Under the pieces are notes generated by a model. It ran no database searches, was not told the DNA's origin, and worked only from the letters and a program-made list of their open reading frames with translations. A stretch of 64,000 nt of DNA, taken from assembly GCA_033439265.1 (NCBI GenBank), contig JAVTVX010000026.1, forward strand, positions 2,407,501 through 2,471,500. The letters are read 5' to 3'. The stretch is from Dillenia suffruticosa (taxonomy: Eukaryota > Streptophyta > Magnoliopsida > Dilleniales > Dilleniaceae). Below are positions 22,029 to 36,420 of this stretch, in pieces. Within the stretch, counting starts at the first letter, position 1. Every line of letters starts with the position of its first letter. A program made the position numbers and the translations under genes.

Positions 22029-23845
22029 TGTAATACCGAAAAATTCGGAGTTAGAAAATTGTTATTGAATTTTTAATGTTTTTTGGGAAAAAAAAAGGTT
22101 TGATGATGATTTGGGACAATAAAAACATATTTGGAGTCAATTAAATAAAAACAAGCCAACTTACCCTATGACAGGACAACTTAGGGCTCAAAAATTGAAT
22201 TTTAATTAAGTATAGAACTCACCAAATCGAACTAAGTAAGTACCAAGATGACTTAAGGAGATTAGGTCTTAGAATTCATAACCCTGTACATAGACAAGTC
22301 GACTTACCTAATAAAAGGTCGACTTATACTTTCAGACTTTGTGTCTGTAAGTCAACTTGTGACCAGCACGAGTCAACTCACCAGATTTATATCACAGAGA
22401 AACATGTATGCACATTAAGTAAGTCCACTCACTAAGAAGTAAGTCAATTTGGGGGTTAACAAAGGAAAGAATTTGGGACGACTTAAGCTAATTTTTTAGT
22501 CAACTTGAGGACCCAGTAAAACAAAGATCAAGTTTACTTGTTAAACAGTAAGTTGACTTGGCCTATGAAGACCTTAGGCATAAAAGTAGATTTGTGATGT
22601 ATTGCAAATCGACTTATGAGTATGAAAGGCTGCAAAATGACAAAAACGGACAACCAAACTTGAACAAAACCTAAAAACAATAAGGGACAAAATTGAGATT
22701 TTACACTCAACTGTTAAAAAGGGTTTAAACAAACCTTCATTCTCAATTTTGTCTCTAACACCACCAAACTCACTCTCTTCTCTCTTACTCGACCTTTCTT
22801 TCGACTCTTATCTCTCTCTCTCTTGACACTCTCTCTCAATCTCTCTTGAAATCCATTTCACCTTCACTAAACCTACTCCTTAAATCTTCCAAACCCTCAA
22901 ACAAATAAGTGAATGAAGGTGATTTTTTGAGAAACCTAGGCTTTGCTCAAAAAGAAGGGAAAATCTATGGTTTTGAAACACAATATTCAAAAATCAATTC
23001 AACCATGAAATAAAGATAATTTTCTCTTCTTAAACTTGGATTCACTCCCCTCATTGTAGATTTGAAATTTATTGCTGAGATTTGGGGAAACTGTTTGGAA
23101 AACATGAACCTAAGGTTTATGGATGTTGAGATTTGGGAAAAATTGTGAATGAAAATAGTATATAGATACAAATAATATGTAATTGATGAAATGAAAATAT
23201 AAATGTATAGATTTTGAAAATTAGAGTTTGTATTGTATTTGGGAAAGCTCATAAACCCTAATCATAGACGTAACTTAACATGGAATTTATTTTTATTGTT
23301 TTTGGATAAATCAATTGGAACCCATTTTGGAATTGGTTATGGATTGGGAGTGATTACCCTCCCAAAAGGTGAGAATTTCATGATTGTATTTAAATAAGAA
23401 AAATATTTTTATTAAATTTTCTAAATGATTTTCAAAATTTAGATTTATATGTTTTAGTGTGTATGTAATATCCCAAAAAATAACTTTTGAATTCTTATGC
23501 ATCCTATATGGATTGAATGAATAAAAGTGTCATGTGAATTTGTTAATATTGAATCCAATGGTATGATAACTACTATTGAAAAATTGTTAGAATTTATAGA
23601 ACATGAATTGAATTTACGTTTTTTTGAAATTGTGCATATGATTGGCTTAAAGGGAGAGTCTGAACGATGAATGTATGGTAGTTTATTTTCATGGTTAGAT
23701 TATTTTGGAAAGTAGGTGAATATCGATGAATGCTTTGCGATCCCTTGGTGTACGGGTTAGATTTACCCATATTATGGGGTAATGCGGCGATTGTCGTGTG
23801 CTTGATCTAAAGGCTGAGGTATAACATTGTGTGCTGACTTTTACT
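22029..23845 (+). mobile_element. Ty3/gypsy-type solo LTR inserted in the hAT gene
   Basis: It begins TGTAATACCGAAAA and runs about 1.8 kb to near 23845, where hAT coding sequence resumes. The hAT reading frame is continuous across it: codons for K-H-E end at CTCATG (about 23846-23851), and the sequence CTCGTG precedes the LTR start. The bases CTCGTG or CTCATG flank both sides, as expected for a target duplication, and the second hAT repeat (24567) shows the uninterrupted TTACTCGTGTTTATAAATAA. The LTR contains repeats of CAACTTAC/GTCGACTTACC and a pyrimidine-rich promoter-like stretch. Confidence 0.65.
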
Positions 23846-25281
23846 CATGTTTATAAATAACCGTCTTCACTTTCATAATCATAGAATCCCACATATCATA
23901 AACTAAATAAATGCATGATTTATCGGTATCACAAATTCTAATCATATCATAAATGGGTGCAGTGAATATAATGATATAATCAATTTCCTCCCACCAATCT
24001 TCATCTACCACTATCTCACGAACAAACCTTGCTTTCCCTTGATCATCATCTCAATATTGTGCCTCTTGGTTACTCATTACCATCGTTTCATGGGTATGCC
24101 TTATAAATTCAAATCTTTTTAAGTATCACAACAATTGAAAGAAAACGAGTGTTTAGGACTAAAAGCAACTTCAATGGACTAAACCGGTTGAAAATAGCCA
24201 ACCTCATGGTGATTCATTATAATTTTTTTTATTTGTAAAATATCTCCATGCAAAATAGTAATTCAATGGCATTCATCATATGTTTCTTAATTATTTTCTG
24301 AGTTCTTAACTCTACATATGTTTTTTAATACAAGATTCAACATATAAACAATATAAAGTGTTCAAAAGATATATGGAAATATACCTTTAATAATTTCTCT
24401 AGCACATTTACAATTGACAGCATTATCAATAATTATTGAATTATTTTTTCATTACGAATATCATCAATTACCTTTCTCATCGATTCAACAATGAAATATT
24501 TATCCTTTACATCACTTGAACTATCCAAAGCATATAAACAACACCTGAATTAATTTTTCATTTACTCGTGTTTATAAATAACCGTCTTCATTTTCTCAAT
24601 CATAGAATCCCACATATCATAAACTAAATAAAGGCATGATTTATCGGTATCACAAATTCTAATCATATCATAAATGGGTGCAGTGAATATAATGATATAA
24701 TCAACTTCCTCCCACCAATCTTCATCTACTACTATCTCACGAACAAACCTTGCTTTCCCTTGATCATCGTCTCGATATTGTGTCTATTGTCACTCATTAC
24801 CATCGTTTCATGGGCATGCCTTATAAATTCAAATCTTTTAAGTATAAGAAGAATTGAAACAAACGAGTGTCTGGGACTAAAAGCAACTTCAATGGACTAA
24901 ACCGGTTGAAAATAGCCAACCTTATAGAATGATTCATTATAAATTTTTTTATTTGTAAAGTATCTCCATGCACAATAGTGATTCAATGGCATTTATCGTA
25001 TGTTTTTTGATTATTTTCTGAGTTCTTAACTATACATATGTTCTTTAATACAAGATTCAGCATATAAACAACACAGAGTCTAAAATATATATGAAAATAT
25101 ATTTTCAATGATTTCTCTAGCACCTTTACAATTGGCAGCATTATCAATAATTATTTGAATTATTTTTTCATCACGAATGTCATCAATTAGCTTTCTCATT
25201 GATTCAGCAATGAAATATTTATCCTTTACGTCACCTGTTGCCATTAAAAATCGATTTAGCATTATCAATAGTTACTATTGG
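23846..25281 (-). pseudogene. hAT transposase, central part (DUF659 region), tandemly duplicated
   Basis: The minus strand of 25281-24567 carries DVKDKYFIAESMRKLIDDI and IIQIIIDNAANCKGA (DUF659), then QYRDDDQGKARFVREIVVDE, YDMIRICDTDKSCLYLVYDM and WDSMIEKMKTVIYKHE. The same blocks repeat in 24566-23846 with changes, a direct tandem duplication with a period of about 721 bp. The segment continues into 22028-21240 once the LTR at 22029-23845 is set aside. Stops and frameshifts are present in both repeats. Duplication copy 2 of the window has lost this region entirely. Confidence 0.8.
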
Positions 25282-25299
25282 TCTTCTTCTTTCCATTAC

Positions 25300-26460
25300 T
25301 ACCATTAAAAATTGATTCATGCATCAACTTGATGTCAACAATAATTTTCTCCAAGATGATCTCAATAAAACGGTTTATATAAAACTCCCATCCGAATTCT
25401 CTCGTAAAGGGGACACTCGTGTTTGTAAATTAAATAAATCTCTCATGATCTTAAACAAACTTCTCATCAATGGTTCTCAAAAATTTCTACCACTCTCACT
25501 CGTCGAGATTTTCAACAATCCATTTTAGATCACATTCTATTTTATATATATTTGTGATTAGATTTCTATTTATATTCTTATCTATGTCGATGATATTATT
25601 ATCACCAAAAACATTGATGATGTAATTTCTAAAATTAAAAATTTTCTTACTAAATCTTTCTCCATTAAAGATCTCGGTACCCTTCGTTTTTTTTAGGTAT
25701 TGAAGTTTCTTACTTAAATAAAGAATTTTTTGTATCAACAAAAATATACTTTTGACATCTTATTTGATTCTATTATCACTGGTTCCCGACCATCTGATTT
25801 TCCTATACAACACCATTTTGATTTGTGACCAAAAGATGGTACTCCCCTTCTTGATCCTAGAACCTATCTTCATCTTATCGTCATCTTTTATATCTCAATA
25901 TAACACATTTTGATATTCAATATGCTATAAACACTCTAAGTTAATTCATACAATTTTCTCATTCTACCTGCTGTCAATCGTGTTCTTCGTTACCTGAAAG
26001 GTTCATTGGTAAAGGATTATTCCGTTCTGCATTAAGTTCTTTGACTTTATTTGGATATGTAGACTCTGATTGGGCTGACACTATGTTATCATCCAGTCGT
26101 ATCTCATGAAAAACCAAGAAACAATCTACTATTTCTCGTTAGTATCGTTCCCTTGTTGCAGTTTCTTCGAGCTGCAATGGTTAAAATATTTTCTTGCAGT
26201 TCTTGGTTTTAATCATTGAAAACCAATTCTAGTCCATTGTGATAGCCAAGCTGCTATTAACATTGCTCAAAAGATGTCATGTCATTTTGTTCGAGAAAAA
26301 ATATTCAAGCTGGTCTTATTGCTCCTTCCTACCTATGTTCTAGCAAGGAATTGGCGGACCTTTTTATCAAACCACTTGGAGATGACGCTTATCATCTACT
26401 AGTTTATTATTGCCCAAAAGCAAAATTTTCTATTATTGCCCGAAAGTATTAGCATTTGAT
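25300..26460 (+). pseudogene. Ty1/copia RT-RNase H remnant
   Basis: Blocks in order are MHQLDVNNNFLQDDLNKTVY (25319), CKLNKSL, the catalytic box LIYVDDIIIT (about 25580-25610), FLTKSFSIKDLGTLRFF, VLRYLKGS (about 25990), HCDSQAAINIAQK in a shifted frame (about 26235) and the RNase H end SKELADLFIKPLGDDAYHLL (about 26345-26400). Several stops and frameshifts occur. In duplication copy 2 only the RNase H end survives (55763-56055). Confidence 0.85.
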
Positions 26461-26650
26461 GAGCTCGAAGAAAATCTTTTGGGCTTCACTCAACTTTATT
26501 CTCTTTACAAAGGGTATCAAGCAAAACATTCACAAATTCAAGAGTTTTGACATTGTATTAAGCCTGACAAGACAATTCGAATGCATTTCCCCCAAAATTT
26601 CCTTGATATTATCCCCTCATTTTTCCCAATATGTCTACCATTGTGTCATA
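26461..26650 (+). repeat. Sequence after the copia RNase H, repeated upstream of the Tat-like element
   Basis: The stretch with GAGCTCGAAGAAAATCTTTT, CAAGCAAAACATTCA and GCATTTCCCCCAAAATTTCC matches 31870-32080 (and 61490-61694) in diverged form. It is likely the 3' untranslated or LTR region of the copia element, so the second locus marks another copia fragment. Confidence 0.5.
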
Positions 26651-26659
26651 GGATTGAGA

Positions 26660-28590
26660 TAAGTGCTTAAAGTTAGAAACTAAACCATAACATTTGAAAT
26701 TACAAAGAGCGGAGTTGCAATCACACTTGAATCTAAAAGCAACTTGTTAACAAGATCATGTGAGTGCTTTAGCCTAGTCTCCATTAGAGACCTAGAGCTT
26801 TCTCTTCACTAGTAGGGTAACATACTTTAGATATCACTATTGAGATCAGATTGTTCGGTTGTTTCTTGATGATTTTCTTCATGAAAAATCAACAGTAGTA
26901 GCTAATGAATAGTGGTATTTCATTGTAGAGATCATAACCCCAAATTTTCAACATTCGCAAGATACAGCCACCATACCACCATACCCCAAGGCAAGCACTT
27001 ACAATTACTCTATTTATTTGTCTTATTTTATTTTTAGATTTATTTTATTTTTTTATTCCCTTATGAAAATTATTTGGGGGAACAAATTAATCAAAAATTA
27101 AATAAATCTAATATACCTAATAATTCATCTCAACCTAATTTAATAATTTTTCTATTTGATTTTAAAAATGTTTTGATCAATTTAAAATCACTCAAATTTA
27201 AAAAAATATATATATATTTTTTATTAACATAAATGGTTATTTAAAATTTATTCTAATTTTTAATTAGTGTACAAAATTAAGCCATGGATGTAATATTCAA
27301 AATTGATCAATACACATTTACTTATCACTGCTAACCTCGATCAAATAAATAAAGATATTATTTGTATATATCCTCAAATATTGATTTACGCTCAACAATG
27401 AGTAATTAATTAATTATAAACCCGATACGATTTGGACAATAATGAGGGGCCAGTACATTGAAATATGGTTACATACTATTTATGATTGGCCAGCTCATTT
27501 AGTACCATCCCCCTCTTCTTAGATATCTCGAATTCAAATTTCTCTTAAATATTAAAAAATTACTATTTATGATAGGATTTTATCTCAACTATTATAAATA
27601 TATATTTCTATATATATTAGCTATGCATTAGTTGTTATTTTCTTGTTGTCTAAAAAAAAAAAGAATGATGATTTCTCGATGGTTTGAAAAGAAATTTAGT
27701 AGGTAATGGGCGTAATTTCAAAGAAGTTTACCATGAAGAGAGGAAGAAGGAGATTTAGATTCCATTTGCTTCATCAAAGGAAGAATAACAAAGGATTAGA
27801 ATTTCAACCTTCAAGACATGAAAACTTTGTAAATTCCATAACAACAGCACACCCATCAATTAACAACATAAAACCCACAATTACCAGCAAGATTTTTTCC
27901 TTGTAAAATATTCCTTACCTTGAAATTTTTGGGGCATATGCAGTAGAAGAGAAACAATGGAAACATTCCTTGTATAAGGATCTGCGGCTTGCTAAGGTGA
28001 TAAGGCTTTACAACTTACAAACCTTCCTTTGATCTTTGTTGAACTTGTAATTAAATTTAAACTAATTGCAACTTCATAATCTATTTCTTTAGCACAAAGT
28101 TGGCTCATATGGAATTAAAATCCTTATAATCTATTTCATTATCCTAACAAGTTTTAAGCTTTAGGGAATTAAGATGAATACTTTCTTCTCTAATGCAACC
28201 GCACGAGGAGAAAAGGAAATACTATGTGATCGTAATACTTTTCGGTCTTCCTCGAGCCATTTCGAAGACAAAAAAAGAAGAAAATAATAATAATAATTAA
28301 TAATAATAAATGCCAGAAAGAGTATGAACCACATTTAAAACCAAAAATATCACTATCCATTCATGGAATTCTTAGAATACTGTTTTCTGAGACACACTCC
28401 ATCATTATGCACAAAAAAAACACATTTCCAGATCAAAATTCAAAAAGAAACAAAGATAGAATGACCAAAACAAAGGTGTAGATCGTAGGGCAAATCCGAC
28501 TAAATGTTATTCGAATTCCTATTCTGAATATTAAAAAGTCTCAAAAAGCAAAACATTCGTTCGAAAATATAAGCCCCTTAACCCACAAAC
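26660..28590. other. GAPC 3' flank, AT-rich, no gene recognised
   Basis: The region is AT-rich and present in both duplication copies. About 28300-28590 is likely to include the GAPC 3' untranslated region (minus strand). A 66-codon plus-strand ORF at 27706-27906 is kept in the partner (57313-57513), but with no motif, and recent duplication explains its conservation. Confidence 0.5.
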
Positions 28591-28595
28591 TGTTT

Positions 28596-31306
<2,711 letters not shown>

Positions 31307-31390
31307 GATTGTAGATAGAGAGAAAGCGAACGGAAGTGATAAGAGAGAGAAATAGCAAGTGAAGTGGGGTTTGACGTGAAGAAATATAGG

Positions 31391-31408
31391 TTAGGGTTTG
31401 TATATATA
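31391..31408 (-). promoter_or_regulatory. GAPC copy 1 core promoter: TATA box and telobox
   Basis: On the minus strand TATATATA (31408-31401) is followed at once by AAACCCTAA (31399-31391), about 85-95 bp upstream of the ATG. The leader between them and the ATG is rich in CT repeats, a common plant 5' UTR. A telobox next to the start is typical of highly expressed plant housekeeping and translation genes. The partner has both at 61004-61021. Confidence 0.7.
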
Positions 31409-31409
31409 G

Positions 31410-32080
31410 AGAGAAGAACAAACTAGGGGTGAAGTTGAACGGGGTGCGATCGGGGTTAGATGAGTAGTTTTCTTCATGTTCAACATTTTTCTTGGGGAAA
31501 AAGAAAAGCAAGTTTCTCTAGCCGGTATTGCAATCCAGAATATCAACATAATTTTTTAATTAATTTCACTCTCCTTTTGAAGCAAGTGCATTCACTTTCC
31601 CATACTTAATTTTCTATTCTTAATTTTACTAAAAAGAAATAATGACTAAATTTAAATTTTGGATGCACATAGGATGATATTTTAGGCTATTTATTATTTT
31701 TTAATTAATTGGGTGGGCACTTCCATGTACTTTAAATCATTTTTTAGTCTCTTATTTTAGTAAATTTTTTTTATTTATTTTGTGTATCAATCCATATGAA
31801 TTAATGTTTTTAGACGTAATTTTTTTAATTATTAATTTTTTAATGATGGAGCATATATTTTAGTAAAATTCTCTATTATTGCCTAAAAGTATTAACATTT
31901 GGCCAGCTCCAAGAAAATATTGTGGGCTTTGCTCAACTTTATTATCCTTACAGGGGATATCAAGCAAAATATTCAAAGATTCGAATGTGTATTAATGCTG
32001 TGGGCTTTGCTCAAAATATTCTCCTTACATTGTATTAAGCGTGACAACCCGATTCGAATACATTTCCCCCAAAATTTCCC
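31410..32080. other. GAPC upstream region and copia-like fragment
   Basis: 31410-31870 is AT-rich upstream sequence of GAPC with no further element recognised. 31870-32080 is the diverged copia 3' fragment also seen at 26441-26620. Both are present in the partner. Confidence 0.5.
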
Positions 32081-33470
32081 TGATTTTTATTATTATTATT
32101 AATATTATTATTATACATGGCCTGAATGTACATTATCATGGGACTTGAGCCTATGGTCAGTAACCCATACAAACAAGACGCAACCTATCTCACGCATGCA
32201 CGCACCGACTACACCCTCCTCGTGATCGACTGATCTATTATAGCACCTCTTCGATGCTCAGCATTGGGTTAGCCAAGGGTAATATTGGATTTTCCAAAAA
32301 ACATATAAGCAATATTTAGTAACTAGGAAGAGATCAGAATCCTAATCAATGAGGAAAGAAATCCTTCCTCATCCCAAACTTTCTAGTTCAAAGGATCCTA
32401 GATCTCTTGAAGATCTTTCTTGAAGGATCCTAAAATCTCAAAACATCTTGATAAGGAACTAGGATTTTGACATCTCGGAGGCATATAAAACTAAAACAAA
32501 CAAGTTATAAATACATCACAAACACAACCGGTAAGGTATGCACTCTCTAACTTGAGTGTTAGAGTCTTCCCGTTGGAGTACCCTCCGATTGTTCTTTGCA
32601 GGTCTGAATCAACAAGATCGACATGCGACCATCAAACTCGTTTGAGTCAGCAGAACCATTATCTGTGGAGTCAAACCTACCTCCAACAGATTGGCATCCG
32701 TGGGAATAGACTAATTTCTCGAGTTCTTACCACTGTTCCTTTTTTACTATCATGGCATCAACCAAGTGAGAAAGGTCAACCATTAGTTTTGATGATAATG
32801 ATCTAATAGGAGTCGATGCCAACCGAAACAATCCACTAATCATTACTGCTGGGATAGGGTCCTACCTATGAAAAGGACCTTTATAGATGGAGTAGATTGA
32901 AACCTCCTCTTTTGAATGTCTTCTAGCGAATGGTTTTGACCCATCTCATCTTCAATGCTCTGACAGATCCATAAAATGGTCTATTAATGAATGTATACAT
33001 CCTGAAGGCACCATCTCACTTTTCGTAACCTTAGGTGCGCCTCCTCATCATGCTACTACCAGAATCACCTTCCACGTGGTGAAACTTTTGTCCCCCCTAC
33101 AACGCCATCCTCGGTCATCCTAGTTTGGATGGTCTCAAAGTACTACCCAGGCACAAGAAGATCAAGTTTAGGACACCTATAGGGGTCACAACACTTCAAA
33201 GTGACATCGACCTGTCGACTGTCCCCACCAACTAAACAAAAAAGGAAATTTACTCTGTAGAAACATTGGAACTTAGAGATGATATCAAATACCCATCCAA
33301 GCCTCAGCCTGGAGATAAAGTAATCGAAGTTCCTATCACAAATGTACCAAGACAAATAGTTCAAATTGGAGCCCACCTATCGATTCATCTCCATAATGCA
33401 ATTTTGGACTGCCTTCGATGATACTCTAAAGTTTTCACATGATCCCCTGAAGATATGTCAGATATTCACC
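32081..33470 (+). mobile_element. Gag-less Tat-like Ty3/gypsy element, copy 2
   Basis: The LTR starts at a TGATTTTTATTATTA stretch (32081, boundary approximate) and ends CAACA at 32688. A PBS-like GATTGGCATCCGTGGG follows, then the same gag-less join to the protease region as in copy 1. The linker towards RT is longer here: after GGAGCCCACC the frame continues with TWSPEDMSDIH near 33440-33470, a block found just before RT in Tat elements. RT itself is not seen. Copy 3 (61695) is its duplicate. Confidence 0.65.
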
Positions 33471-33479
33471 TGTTAGTCA

Positions 33480-34200
33480 TAGTTCAAAAGTTAACCGTAT
33501 ATGCCAGTTGTAAGTTGTTCATGTGATAAGGTGGCGGCACTCCACTGAACTCTAGGCCAACGCCAATGAAGTGGTATTTTATAAAATAATCGTGAAAAAC
33601 CCCTTGACGAATCCTACCTATGAACATTTGTAGGAAAACGGTTTTAGCAACCCCAAAGAAAATTTGGAAAGCAAATGAAAATGGATTACTGATGAATGAT
33701 TTATGTGTCGTGAATAATTTATTCCAAAATTAGTTTCGTGCAATCGATTTTTATTATTGTATTGGAAATATACTATGATATATGTGTTTGGCACCACTAC
33801 CATCACTCCTTAGTCATGTTTAGCATGCCATTGCACTCCATTCACTGAATATTTTTATACTCGCCCATCATTTCAAATTTTTCAGAAGAAGTTTAGATTG
33901 GAGGTGTAGACATTACCTAGTGCCGTTGAAGAAAATATATTTTGTTGGCCCTCAATAGGTAATTGTCATGAGAATATTTCTTTTGGGAACTATACAATGT
34001 GATCTATGGAAGGAAATTTGTGTACATTTTGTTATGTTTGGATTTGACAAATATTTGCTTGATTTTCATTGAGCAAGTATTGTAAAATCCTTATCTTTAT
34101 GATATGGAATCTTGTTTTAAATTGTTTAAAAATTTCTTTTATAAAAAGTATTGCTTTCATTGGGACATTTAGATTATGTGGTGAATTTTGAGAATGTTTT
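33480..34200. other. Non-coding, nothing recognised
   Basis: No coding motif, LTR end or RNA gene is visible. The right arm of copy 2 of the Tat-like element fades out here. Confidence 0.45.
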
Positions 34201-34765
34201 GAATATGTACATTTATTTAAATACTTGATAATTGTTTGGATGGCCCGGTTGGCCTAAGGATGGTTCAAATTATTTTAAAGTGTTTCGGATGTTAGAATGT
34301 CTTGCGTAATCTCGAAACACGAAGTGGGGTTTACACGTGTTTTCGGGGTAATATGATGATTGTTACGTGCTCAACGGGAGGGTCAATGCGTAACACTTGC
34401 TTTGGATGAGATTTTTTTGAGGAGATTAGTTTGGTCCATATGGAGAGTTTTCTTTTGAATTATAATTAAAACTCCACATAATCATCCCATTTGGAATTTT
34501 AAACTTTAAACTGTTTTTGAATCTTTTATATTTTGTATTGTTGGATTTTCTTTTGAATTGTGAAAATTTTTGAATTTAGAAATAGTCGGATTAACCATAT
34601 GCATGCTTTCGAGACAGGGATGGACCGAGTGGGTTTTTTGGATGTTGTTGTGTTGTTTTGAAAACATGATGGATATTGATGAATACCTTGCATTATAGCG
34701 GTATACGGACAGGAATTACCTGTATGCCAGAGTGATACGGTGGTTATCATGTATTCAATTAAGTG
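34200..34765 (+). repeat. Ty3/gypsy LTR fragments (two repeats of one block)
   Basis: Two stretches (about 34240-34400 and 34620-34760) share the plan GG.GTAATATGATGATTGTTACGTGCTC or an equivalent, which also occurs in the solo LTR at about 23720-23830 (TGGGGTAATGCGGCGATTG). They look like diverged copies of the same LTR region. No ends are visible. Confidence 0.45.
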
Positions 34766-35034
34766 CTTGCACTAATCTACTGGCTACCATGATATTCTCA
34801 CTAATCTACATATGTTTTCATTGATGTGCTTTACTTGCTTTCTCTTGATGTGCTTTACTTACCTAAACCTGTATTTGTTGTTTTCTACATCATTAAGCAA
34901 GAAATATTGTTCATTGTGAGGTGATTATCTTGGTTCTATTAAGTGCTTGCACCTGTATGTTGTCCTTAGTGAACAAACCCTGGAATTAGAACAAAAAAAT
35001 GGAAAATTCTTATGTCAATTCATTTATTTCTAGG

Positions 35035-35219
35035 GCCTGTATCTTGGTTCTGAGGCATCATTCATTTCTTCTGTGAAGTGATGAGCCACACCCAAACTTT
35101 CCACTGCATCATTCAAATTCAACTTTTCTAAGAGATTATCCTCGGAAGATACGAGCATCCTCCTCACTTCTTCTTTGAGTCTCTCATATTATCTTTCCTC
35201 CTCATTATTGCTAGACTGC
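35035..35219 (-). pseudogene. Terpene synthase exon fragment (exon 2-like)
   Basis: On the minus strand, after an acceptor-like TTTTTTTGGCAG, the frame reads YERLKEEVRRMLVSS and then LEKLNLNDAVESLGVAHHF and TEEMNDA. This matches the start of the second exon of plant terpene synthases, best the sesquiterpene-type TPS-a group, where a LKEEV..ML block is followed by L.LID.IQRLGV.YHFE.EI. A TAA stop lies just before the first block. No RRSANYHPSIW exon, DDxxD exon or other part is seen nearby, so this is an isolated relic. Confidence 0.65.
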
Positions 35220-36420
35220 CAAAAAAAGAAACAACAGAAAAAGAAAAAGAATTCAGGTATCACTATAAGATGTTGACACCGCTGGCTTTATTTGAGATTG
35301 GTTACTGGGCAGATGGGGGAAGCCAGCCTAATAGGTGGCCTCACTGTTTTGTACCTCTGACCCAATCATGGCAAAATAATGGGATACAAATGGTATAAAA
35401 GAGGGAAGGGGCCTGTAAGCTTAAGTCCCATTGATACTCCTTTTCCTTTGATCTCCGCCGGCTAAAAGCTTTTAAAAAATTATATTTGTTTATTTACATA
35501 CACACCAGTACACCCAAATGAATGCAAATTCTGCCTCCCAAGAACTGTGACCTCTTGGAAATACTGTGATGATCTTTCTTTGCCCTCTCGGCTTTATTTG
35601 TAAGCTATGAAGGTCTTGATTTCTTTTCGTGGCTGCAAATATGGAGGAGGAGACTTATCCAATTTATGATAAAAAAGCATGAATAGCATTTTCCTTTCAT
35701 AGCAAGGAGATCAAATTGCAAGATTGCATTTGATATCTTAATAGCACAATAACGAAGTCCCTAAATTGTATTTATTAAATCTTCCAACATCAAGAAAAGT
35801 CAGGACATTATTTGGAAGAGAAATCAGGAATTTTCCCAAGAAACATGGCTGCTTTTTGAAAGTGCATGCTTCTGCTTGCTTAAGTTGTAGAACTTAATTA
35901 CTTGGATACATTAACCGAAGAACTAGTACTCCATTTTACATTATTATAGCATTATTATAGCATTATTACCGGAACACAACGTTGATCACATAAGTCATTA
36001 AGCACAGCAAATATTTACATAGCGAGACAAGATTCACCTTCAATATATAATGCGTAGAAATCGTCATGCAGAAGGAGATATTCTGACATGCTTGGCACAG
36101 CAAGGAAGCAAGCAATGCAAGCTGTTGGTACAACAAATATAGCGGAAACGAAAGGTCATCCATCTATGTTCTTGACATCGGTTGTTTGAGATGAAATGAT
36201 TGATAAATATTGGAGCACAGCAAAGTGGCAACAAAAATCAAATGTAGCAAAGCAAAACCGGAATACAGAGAAAGATGGCGAAATTACAAAGCACACAGTC
36301 AGTTCAATTCTGTTTACGATACACATGAAGAGAATGGTTTGTTTTAATATCACGTGCCATGCCATATTTCTCAAACAATGTCAATCATTTCCACAAGGAT
36401 GATTTCATAAAACATGTATA
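35220..36420. other. Non-coding, nothing recognised
   Basis: Only short random ORFs are present, and I find no terpene synthase first exon in the expected direction. Confidence 0.45.

Noticed and set aside
27706-27906. 66-codon ORF conserved in both duplication copies (27706-27906 and 57313-57513)
   Set aside because: It has no motif or promoter context, and recent duplication explains the conservation.
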